A stretch of DNA of 64,000 nt from Thalassotalea_A litorea. Its GTDB lineage: Bacteria; Pseudomonadota; Gammaproteobacteria; Enterobacterales; Alteromonadaceae. Shown piece after piece: positions 34,540 to 41,553 of the stretch. The notes below the pieces were generated by a model, which worked only from the letters and a program-made list of their open reading frames with translations, ran no database searches and had not been told where the DNA came from. The first letter of the stretch is position 1. Each line of letters opens with the position of its first letter. Location: assembly GCF_043642205.1 (NCBI RefSeq), contig NZ_JBHZSG010000001.1, positions 1-64,000 of the forward strand. Reading direction: 5' to 3'. Position numbers and translations under genes: made by a program.

Positions 34540-35126
34540 TATTCAGCCCACGCTTTGCCACCAACCTCTGCAACGGTTACACAAGGTGTGTAGCCGCCAG
34601 GGATGGGTAAATAGTTAAGGTAATTCTCACCAATTTCTTCGGTTGATAAATAGTAAGAGATGGTTTGTTGTTTTAAATCGATATACGCTCGGTACACAGG
34701 GTTTTCAGGCTCAGATGTCATGGCTTCTAATCGGTGTAATTGCTTTAATTGTGCCTGAGGGCCTGCGTGATAAAAGTTGTTACTTGCCAAATAATCATTA
34801 AGGTGTGCGAATTGTTTTAAAAAGCGCTGACGGTACTTTTCATCAAAGACCTTGTGAAACATATTGTCCATAATCAAATGGACCTTCACCTCGGAAGCGG
34901 ATGGCGAGTCTGTTTTTGGTAAAATCGTATCCATAATTTGGGTGATTGCCTCAAAGGTTTCCCGATCAAAAAATTCAGGCACTTGTGAGGCAGTCAGTGG
35001 GATTGGCTTGGCGGTGTCAGTCACGGATTGTTCGCTACAGCCCATTAGCAAAGCCGAGGTCAGGGGGGCACAAATCGCAGTCCCCGTAACCATAGCCGCA
35101 TATTTTAAAACTTTACGTCTATTCAT
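34539..35126 (-). CDS. Gluconate 2-dehydrogenase subunit 3-like small subunit (Tat lipoprotein)
   Basis: A 195-aa partner of the GMC dehydrogenase encoded next. The start MNRRKVLKYAAMVTG carries a twin-arginine motif and is followed by a lipobox ending LLMGC (Cys30), so the protein is predicted to be a Tat-exported lipoprotein that would tether the complex to the membrane. Family features: RETFEAITQIMDTILPKTDSPSASEVKVH and IPGGYTPCVTVAEVGGKAW. I chose the ATG at 35126, which overlaps the sulfatase stop by 8 bases; the longer upstream frame lies inside the sulfatase gene. Both ends overlap neighbours, so expression is coupled. Confidence 0.87.
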   Translation of the reverse strand: MNRRKVLKYAAMVTGTAICAPLTSALLMGCSEQSVTDTAKPIPLTASQVPEFFDRETFEAITQIMDTILPKTDSPSASEVKVHLIMDNMFHKVFDEKYRQRFLKQFAHLNDYLASNNFYHAGPQAQLKQLHRLEAMTSEPENPVYRAYIDLKQQTISYYLSTEEIGENYLNYLPIPGGYTPCVTVAEVGGKAWAE

Positions 35127-36654
35127 ATTCGTTATTCTTCTTATTTTGTGAATCTTGTTCATTACGTTGGTTAACAAATGACGTTCGTTGCTTAACTTCG
35201 GATGTGCGTTGACGTTCATATTCTTGGATATAAACATCGGTACGCTCGCTTAACTCTTTTAATATGGCCTGGTGTTGAGGAGAGTTAGCAAGATTTTTAG
35301 CTTCTTGTGGATCTTTGGTTAGGTCATATAGCTGTTGAAAATCGTGCTTGTAAAAATCTACATATTTCCACTGTTTAGTTCTCATACCAACCGTTGGCGG
35401 AATTGATACGCGTTTAGGTTGATACATATGTTCGAAAAAGAATTCCTGGCGCCAGGAATCACTTGCGTGTTGGTCATTTTGTAATAATGGAACCAGACTT
35501 TCCCCTTGATAGCTCTTTGGTGCCTGCACACCAGCTAACGCTAAAATCGTCGGCGCAATATCAATATTTAAGGCCATTTCAGATTTTTCCTGCCCTTGTG
35601 CCGCTTTGTTGCGAGGGTCGTAAATGATAAGAGGAATTCTCAAGTCTTCTTCCCAACCAAACCATTTGCCCGCTAATTGACGTTCGTTGATGTTATAGCC
35701 ATTGTCCCCGGCATAAATAATCACCGTATCATCGGCAATTCCTTGCTTCTCTAATTCGGCGTAAATCATCCCAACGGCTTTATCCACACCACTAATTGCC
35801 CGGTAATGCCGTTTAACCATTTTTTGATAGAGTTCATCACTGCCGTAACGGTACTGCCAACGTACATGGCCAATCGATTCCTGTAAAAATTGAGGCAGTT
35901 CGGCGAAGGTTGTATCACGAGAAAACTTGGCGTCTGGAATTGTGACATGCTGATAATACTGTTCGAATTCTTCAGGATAGTGGTATTGATTTTCTTGATC
36001 GCTATCGTGTGCATGCGGATCCCAAAAATTGACGGCCATGACCCAGGGGGTGTTGTCATTTTCCGGTTGTGCGATAAACGCTTTGGCTAATTCTGCAATA
36101 TGATAAGTCTGTGGTATCTCTTCACCTTGGTACTCAACCGTTCTGGTTTGTAGCAATTCTTTAAAGTAATCAAATTTATCTTCCGATTTGCCTGACAGCT
36201 TAATCTCATATTTACCAACAAATGCAGAGCGATAGCCATTATCCTTTAAAATTTTTGGGTAAATGCTATTGCTTTCGTCAATGCCGGTAGCCGGGCGACC
36301 AAAGGTAAAATCATGGGTACGCTCGGTTAAACTCGTTAATATACTAACCCGCGATGTTGCACAAATTGGGGTGGTTACAAATGCGTTGGTAAACACTGTC
36401 CCTTTATTCGCTAGCCGATCTAAATTCGGGGTTTTGATAATAGGGTGATATTTACCAATCAAATCCCAGCGATGGTCATCAGCAAGAATAAATAAAACAT
36501 TGGGCCTGGCTGGGGAAGCTTGAGTGCCATGTTCAGGCATTGACGCGCTGTTGCAGGCCATCATAGTCAGACTAACCATCATTAGCAGAATAATGCTGGG
36601 TATCGATACGTTAAAGAAAACAGCGGATTGTTCTTTTTCTAACTTCATTTGCAT
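35119..36654 (-). CDS. S1-family sulfatase, lipoprotein (CATSR active site)
   Basis: Predicted to remove ester sulfate from an oligosaccharide. The 511-aa protein has a lipobox (LTMMAC), the metal-binding DD of NVLFILADDHRW, and the formylglycine motif as Cys98-Ala-Thr-Ser-Arg, with Thr where Pro or Ala is usual. Other sulfatase landmarks are VGKYEIKL, YAGDNGYNINERQLAGKWFGWEEDLRIPLI and APTILALAG. The Cys remains, so maturation is plausible but the recognition sequence is atypical. An ATG at 36648 is slightly better placed after GGA. It follows the CBM-like gene by 5 bases and overlaps the small-subunit gene. Confidence 0.92.
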   Translation of the reverse strand: MQMKLEKEQSAVFFNVSIPSIILLMMVSLTMMACNSASMPEHGTQASPARPNVLFILADDHRWDLIGKYHPIIKTPNLDRLANKGTVFTNAFVTTPICATSRVSILTSLTERTHDFTFGRPATGIDESNSIYPKILKDNGYRSAFVGKYEIKLSGKSEDKFDYFKELLQTRTVEYQGEEIPQTYHIAELAKAFIAQPENDNTPWVMAVNFWDPHAHDSDQENQYHYPEEFEQYYQHVTIPDAKFSRDTTFAELPQFLQESIGHVRWQYRYGSDELYQKMVKRHYRAISGVDKAVGMIYAELEKQGIADDTVIIYAGDNGYNINERQLAGKWFGWEEDLRIPLIIYDPRNKAAQGQEKSEMALNIDIAPTILALAGVQAPKSYQGESLVPLLQNDQHASDSWRQEFFFEHMYQPKRVSIPPTVGMRTKQWKYVDFYKHDFQQLYDLTKDPQEAKNLANSPQHQAILKELSERTDVYIQEYERQRTSEVKQRTSFVNQRNEQDSQNKKNNEYE

Positions 36655-36659
36655 TCCAT

Positions 36660-37874
36660 TTATGATTCTGGACGACTCAACACTAATGCCCGCCAGCGGC
36701 CTCGAGCAAACGCAGTACCACCATTTTCAGGTATTTTGCCATTGGTGACGGCCATTGCCGCCACTTTGATTATGTCATCTTTTAAAAGTGTAACCTTATC
36801 GATATGAAAATAAGCTTCCTGATAATCGATTGCCGTCTCTGGGTTTTGAAATTGACCGACGATCTTATCGTTAATCATGACCTGGTATTTTGATTCACCA
36901 TCAATTTCAGAGAGGGTAACCAGCGTTAGTGTGTATTGACCGGCTTCTTTTGCCTGCACTTGATACTCGGCGTAAGCAAATTGATTGCGAAAGGTTTGCT
37001 GTACAGCATTGATTGCCAAGGCATGCTCTTTTTTGTGGTGATAAAATGGGATTTGCTCAACGTCATGATTATTGCTTGTGGGATACGTGAAATCTGTAGG
37101 GGCAGCCAATATTCGCTGATAATTATCAATCTGATGCAACATCACTTTCTTCTCAAGGGGCGCCGAAGAGACCTTGGGTTTGCCTGGCACTATACCTTGA
37201 GGCTGAACATCTTTATTCATGGTCAGCAATAACTGATCTAATTCAAAGCCATCTTCACGCATCGATACCTGGATGGTATGCACACCCGCGGAAGGGATAT
37301 CCAGGCTTATGGTGTTGGCAACGCCACAATGGTTTTCTTTGCTGCGTTGTGCCGAAGACCAGGTCCACTGGTGTTTACCTTGACATAATTGCAGGCGTTG
37401 ACCGGAAGCTGGCCATTGCCCATTAAGACCGATATGGACGCCATTGTCTTCACTGCCCGTGCTATAGGCGCGAGCCCAAACGTAGTATTTTCCCGGCGAG
37501 GCAAAATAGGTTGGGTAGCTAAGTATCGCGAGTTTTCCGGGTTGTTGACTAAAGTTTTCACCTTGTTCCAGCAATTCATGATGATTGGTGCGTGTGTCGG
37601 GCAACAATTCTATGTATTTTCCCGCACTGGCGTTGTGATAGTGAGGCTGATCTGCATCAGGGTAGTGATGAGGCTGGCTTTCTTTAGAAAACACGATCCA
37701 GCGGCGTTTGCTGTCCAGGTGTTGGCTGGCGAAATTTTCTGCCTCGATTACCAGAGAGTTTTCAGTATTTGGTGGGACGCCTTCGTCACCCTGAACGGTA
37801 AAATTAGAGCCCAAGCTCAGAGCCAGAACGAATAAAGGCAGCAAGCCACGGTGCATATAGGTAGCGGCGGTCAT
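36660..37874 (-). CDS. Exported CBM-like two-domain beta-sandwich protein
   Basis: A 404-aa exported protein without recognised catalytic residues. After a signal peptide (PLFVLALSLGSNFTVQG) the first domain begins SLVIEAENFASQ and contains SPGKYYVWARAYSTGSEDNGVH and GVHTIQVSMREDGFELDQLLLT, a pattern of galactose-binding-like beta-sandwiches (as in CBM6/35 or GH115 C-terminal domains). A second, similar domain follows (AYAEYQVQAKEAGQYTLTLVTLSEIDGESKYQVMINDKI). It starts 2 bases after the GH105 stop with GAGGAG upstream. It may bind substrate for the coupled GH105 and sulfatase, or be a new enzyme. Confidence 0.6.
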   Translation of the reverse strand: MTAATYMHRGLLPLFVLALSLGSNFTVQGDEGVPPNTENSLVIEAENFASQHLDSKRRWIVFSKESQPHHYPDADQPHYHNASAGKYIELLPDTRTNHHELLEQGENFSQQPGKLAILSYPTYFASPGKYYVWARAYSTGSEDNGVHIGLNGQWPASGQRLQLCQGKHQWTWSSAQRSKENHCGVANTISLDIPSAGVHTIQVSMREDGFELDQLLLTMNKDVQPQGIVPGKPKVSSAPLEKKVMLHQIDNYQRILAAPTDFTYPTSNNHDVEQIPFYHHKKEHALAINAVQQTFRNQFAYAEYQVQAKEAGQYTLTLVTLSEIDGESKYQVMINDKIVGQFQNPETAIDYQEAYFHIDKVTLLKDDIIKVAAMAVTNGKIPENGGTAFARGRWRALVLSRPES

Positions 37875-37876
37875 GG

Positions 37877-39088
37877 TTACTCCTCGTAACGGGTCATTTC
37901 TGACGCTGCCAGTAACACAGCTCCAACACCATAAAGCTGAGTGTCTTGTTTGTTTACCGGATCAGGTGCTTTGCCAACTTGTTGTACCCAGTTAACACGT
38001 CCGTTTGTGGCAATCGCACGTGTAATCGCTTGCCAGCCATTTTTTACCGCTTGTTTATAGATGTCGTCAGTAAGGATCTGGTTATTTACACCCCATGCCA
38101 ATCCAAAGGTGATGAATCCAGTGCCGCTAACTTCTGGCGTTTTTACTTTATCTGGATCCAGTAACGAGGCGGGCCAATAACCATCAGGTTTTTGAACGCT
38201 CACTAACCCTTTGGCGAATTTTTTGTAGAGTTCGATATAATTATTTCGTGAAGGGTGGTGTTGAGGAAGTTCCTCGATCAATAGCGGTAACGCAGCAAAA
38301 ACCCAGCCATTGCCTCGACTCCAAAAGACAGGTTGGTTGTTATCACTGACTTTATCAAAATAGCGACTGTCGCGGTAAAATAGCCCATGTTGTTCTGAAA
38401 ATAAGTAGTCTACGGTGAGCCAGAACTCCTGATCGGCAAAGTCAAAATACTTTTTATCCTGGGTGATGTTGCTTAGTTTAAGCCAGGTTCTTGGGGCCAT
38501 AAACAACGCATCTGCCCAACACCAGCGGTCCTGACAAACGCTTTCATAAGCTTTGGGTTTGGGGAGCGATTCATTCATTTCCAAACTCACCGTTGAAGGG
38601 TTGGCGAGAATTTCATCGAACAATGCTTTTACAGGTTGATAAGCGGCTTTATTGCCGGTTCTCTCGGCCAGCCATAAATAGGTTTGGCCAATGGCATGAT
38701 CGTCGGCGTGTTTGCCCCGAGACAGACGCAATGAATATTGCTGTGCTTTCGCCATTGTCTCAATATGAGCCAGCATGTGCGGATCATTAACCGTATCGAC
38801 CCAGCGAGTTAAGCCAATATAAAATGCTGCCTGAATCCAGCCCTGTGGATTTGATGACGCGTGGTGGTAACGCGGTGCCAGGTAATCAAAATTGTCTAGG
38901 TGATTGATTTGCCACTGGGCTACTTTATTGCCAAGTATCACAGCACACCCTTGAGTCGGAGCTTGCACTGCCGGCGTATTTGTATCCGGCAGCGAGCAAT
39001 CGTGCTGCTCTGTACTTGCGGCACTACCGACATAAAACGCCAATAGAAATAACAATGAAGAACAGAATATTGGTATGTTAACTGGCAT
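37877..39088 (-). CDS. GH105 unsaturated uronyl hydrolase
   Basis: Removes 4,5-unsaturated uronic acid from the non-reducing end of oligosaccharides made by lyases. The 403-aa protein has a signal peptide and an (alpha/alpha)6 barrel with GH105 landmarks: HADDHAIGQTYLWL (127-140, with the catalytic Asp region), WCWADALFMAP (189-199), FWSRGNGWVFAALP, YWPASLLDP and SGTGFITFGLAWGVN. GH105 enzymes act on rhamnogalacturonan and ulvan fragments. It is the first gene of a tightly packed minus-strand operon: GH105, CBM-like, sulfatase, Tat small subunit, GMC dehydrogenase. The promoter region is shared with the divergent sulfatase at 39416. Confidence 0.92.
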   Translation of the reverse strand: MPVNIPIFCSSLLFLLAFYVGSAASTEQHDCSLPDTNTPAVQAPTQGCAVILGNKVAQWQINHLDNFDYLAPRYHHASSNPQGWIQAAFYIGLTRWVDTVNDPHMLAHIETMAKAQQYSLRLSRGKHADDHAIGQTYLWLAERTGNKAAYQPVKALFDEILANPSTVSLEMNESLPKPKAYESVCQDRWCWADALFMAPRTWLKLSNITQDKKYFDFADQEFWLTVDYLFSEQHGLFYRDSRYFDKVSDNNQPVFWSRGNGWVFAALPLLIEELPQHHPSRNNYIELYKKFAKGLVSVQKPDGYWPASLLDPDKVKTPEVSGTGFITFGLAWGVNNQILTDDIYKQAVKNGWQAITRAIATNGRVNWVQQVGKAPDPVNKQDTQLYGVGAVLLAASEMTRYEE

Positions 39089-39220
39089 GATTTCCTTTCC
39101 CGATGGCAGAATTTTTAGAGATAGCCGTATACATCGACAGCTTTCAATTCGACAAGTTTTGATAACTTATACTATAAAAATCAAACTTGGTCATTATAAA
39201 TCATAATTACTCAAGAAGTA

Positions 39221-39290
39221 CTTCAGTTTCAACCGGAAGTTTGTTAATTTGATCGGCGTCTGCGAGAAAGCAGGGGCGCTAAGTTAACGA
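39221..39290. promoter_or_regulatory. Conserved upstream block, copy A (GH105/sulfatase divergent region)
   Basis: Within the 327-base divergent gap (39089-39415), CTTCAGTTTCAACCGGAAGT followed by TTGTTAATTTG closely matches 41348-41378 upstream of GH78. In both, GCGCTA-GTTTAA-like sequence follows at the same 55-56 base spacing. Position between two divergent catabolic units suggests a regulator site and promoter serving both. The rest of the gap holds nothing else I recognise. Confidence 0.55.
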
Positions 39291-39415
39291 TGAAACATGG
39301 TTTTTATAATGATCGGGTAATCAAAAACGCCGTTTTGGGTCTGCTCCAGGGGTGGCGTGACTTAACGTTTCGAATCATAGAAATACGCCATAAAAATAAG
39401 AATACAGGAGCATAA

Positions 39416-40888
39416 ATGAAATTATCCCATTCCTTATTGCTATTAACCGCAGCATTGTCGACATGTGCCTTAAGCCTGACGGCATTCGCATTTTCCTCGA
39501 TGTCTACTCGCGTTAAAACGCCACCGAACATCATCATGATTGTGGTCGATGATTTGGGTTGGTCTGATATTGGCTATAACCAAACAACGGATTTATTTGA
39601 GACACCCAATATTGATGCGTTAGCCCGACAAAGTTTACAGTTTGATAATGCATATGCTGGCGCGGCGAATTGCGCCCCAAGCCGGGCGGTGTTGATGTCA
39701 GGACAATATGGCCCTCGCCATGGTGTCTATACGGTATCGCCTTCGGCAAGAGGAAATGCAAAAGCACGCAAATTAATTCCGATAAAAAATCAGCGTGGTT
39801 TAAAACCAGACGTCATTACCCTAGCTGAAGCGTTAAAAACTGCGGGATATGCCACCGGCCATTTTGGCAAATGGCATTTAGGTGCAGATCCGGATTCCCA
39901 AGGGTTTGATATCAATGTTGCCGGTAGTCATCAGGGAATGACCTTTCATTACTTTAGTCCATACGAGTTACCTAATATTCAGGATGGTCCAAAAGGCGAG
40001 TACTTGACTCATCGCCTGACATCGGAAGTGATTGACTGGGTGAGAACCCAGAAAGACACGCCATTTTTTGCATATCTTCCTTACTATACCGTGCATACAC
40101 CGTTCCAAGCAGCTGCCGATAAAGTCAAAAAATACCATCAAAAAGGTATAACAGACGAAAAACAAGCAACCTACGCGGCAATGGTTGAACTGATGGATAG
40201 CAATGTCGGTCGTATTTTGACAGCATTGGAGGCTGAAAATATAGCGGCCAACACCTTAGTGATTTTTACTTCAGATAATGGTGGTTATCGTATGTCTAAT
40301 TTCCCATCGCCTCTGCGCGCGGGCAAAGGCTCTTATTACGATGGCGGCTTGCGTGTACCATTGCTGGTTCGTTGGCCAGATCACATCCCATCTGGCGTCA
40401 ACCACACGCCGGTAATCAATGCCGATTTTTACCCGACATTACTAAGTGTGGCAAATGCGCAACGGCCAAATCAAGTGTTGGATGGTATCGATTTAAGTTC
40501 GGTGTTGTTGGACCAGCAATTCATAGAATCCCGCGATCTTTTTTGGCACTTTCCTGTATACCTGCAAGCACGTAATGCAGCAACAGACCAGAGCCAGGAT
40601 CCCTTATTTCGGACTCGCCCGGGTAGTGCGATGCGCAGTGGCAGCTGGAAGTTGATTCATTACTTTGAGGACGATGAGTATGAATTGTACGACCTTGCCA
40701 AAGATATGGCTGAAACACATAACCTGGCCGCGAAATTACCAGAAAAGTTGAATGAACTGAAAGCAAAACTGCAGGCATGGCGACTCAAAACGGGCGCAGA
40801 TATGCCAACACAGCTTAACCCTGAATATGACGCAGATATAAATCAACAACTGATAGATGAGCTCAAAATACACACAAAGTTTGAGTGA
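39416..40888 (+). CDS. S1-family sulfatase (CAPSR)
   Basis: A 490-aa exported sulfatase with signal peptide (ending ALSLTAFAF), metal-binding NIIMIVVDDLGWSDIGY, and the canonical formylglycine motif Cys86-Ala-Pro-Ser-Arg in ANCAPSRAVLMSGQYGPRHG. HFGKWHLG, IFTSDNGGYRMSNFPSPLRAGKGSYYDGGLRVPLLVRWP and DFYPTLLSVA complete the active-site framework. The GKGSYYDGGLRVP form is that of the arylsulfatase-A-like branch. Sugar and position specificity cannot be read reliably. CAGGAG lies before the ATG. It is monocistronic and divergent from the GH105 operon. Confidence 0.93.
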   Translation: MKLSHSLLLLTAALSTCALSLTAFAFSSMSTRVKTPPNIIMIVVDDLGWSDIGYNQTTDLFETPNIDALARQSLQFDNAYAGAANCAPSRAVLMSGQYGPRHGVYTVSPSARGNAKARKLIPIKNQRGLKPDVITLAEALKTAGYATGHFGKWHLGADPDSQGFDINVAGSHQGMTFHYFSPYELPNIQDGPKGEYLTHRLTSEVIDWVRTQKDTPFFAYLPYYTVHTPFQAAADKVKKYHQKGITDEKQATYAAMVELMDSNVGRILTALEAENIAANTLVIFTSDNGGYRMSNFPSPLRAGKGSYYDGGLRVPLLVRWPDHIPSGVNHTPVINADFYPTLLSVANAQRPNQVLDGIDLSSVLLDQQFIESRDLFWHFPVYLQARNAATDQSQDPLFRTRPGSAMRSGSWKLIHYFEDDEYELYDLAKDMAETHNLAAKLPEKLNELKAKLQAWRLKTGADMPTQLNPEYDADINQQLIDELKIHTKFE

Positions 40889-41553
40889 TATTAGGATGGA
40901 TGGCCCTGGTTAAAAATAGCTAGCGCTATTGGAATACGCCGATAAATCAACTTTTAAAGTCGCGAAAAACCACAAGCCCGAGTTGATCGCGGCGAAGTTT
41001 GAACTATCACGATGGATGGGGAAAACCATAATGTTGCATAACCGATTTATGTTAATGCATCGAAAAAACGGGTTATTTTCATGTCTGTAATTATCCGACT
41101 CATGCGAACATTGGTTTGCACAGCTATTTGTGGCTTATATCCTGAACGACACCCCTTCAAAGTCTTACCGGATGTCTGATGGATATACGCGGCTTGCATC
41201 GGTCGCGGTGTTAACTCCTTACATTATCTTCTGTTACAGCGTTTCCTAAACGTTGTACAACTCAACATTTTTCTATGCCATGAGCGTTACTCGTTTTTTT
41301 GCACAGCTCAAAAGTGGTCACATATAATCATTTGTGCTCATTAATTGCTTCAGTTTCAATCTGAAGTTTGTTAGTTTGGCTAGCACCTATAACAAAATAT
41401 CATGCGCTAGTTTAATAACATCACGTCGGGTTTCCTCTGTGTATTGAGAGAATGCAGGGCTTAGACAGATCTGGACCGGCTTCGATGGGATTGAATCTTT
41501 TCGCCTCAATCGTTTGGGTTGGCAGCATGATCATAAAATAAACAGAGAAGAGT
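40889..41553. other. 665-base intergenic region upstream of GH78
   Basis: Apart from the conserved block at 41348-41417, this gap shows no gene, RNA or repeat that I can support. A short inverted repeat AATAGC-TAGC-GCTATT occurs at about 40916-40931, after the sulfatase stop. The long leader before GH78 could hold a regulated promoter. Confidence 0.4.
41348..41417 (+). promoter_or_regulatory. Conserved upstream block, copy B (GH78)
   Basis: CTTCAGTTTCAATCTGAAG contains a perfect 6-bp inverted repeat (CTTCAG/CTGAAG) and continues TTTGTTAGTTTG. It matches 39221-39251 with about four differences over 31 bases, and GCGCTAGTTTAA follows at nearly the same distance. It lies about 200 bases before GH78, as copy A lies about 195 before its sulfatase. 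Confidence 0.55.

Noticed and set aside
36346..36378. Sulfatase with CATSR as an inactivated pseudo-enzyme
   Set aside because: The Cys and Arg, metal-binding DD and distal Asp/Lys motifs are intact and the gene is full length in a tight operon.
40889..41553. A decayed gene in the long gap before GH78
   Set aside because: Translated fragments showed no recognisable family; only the conserved upstream block stands out.
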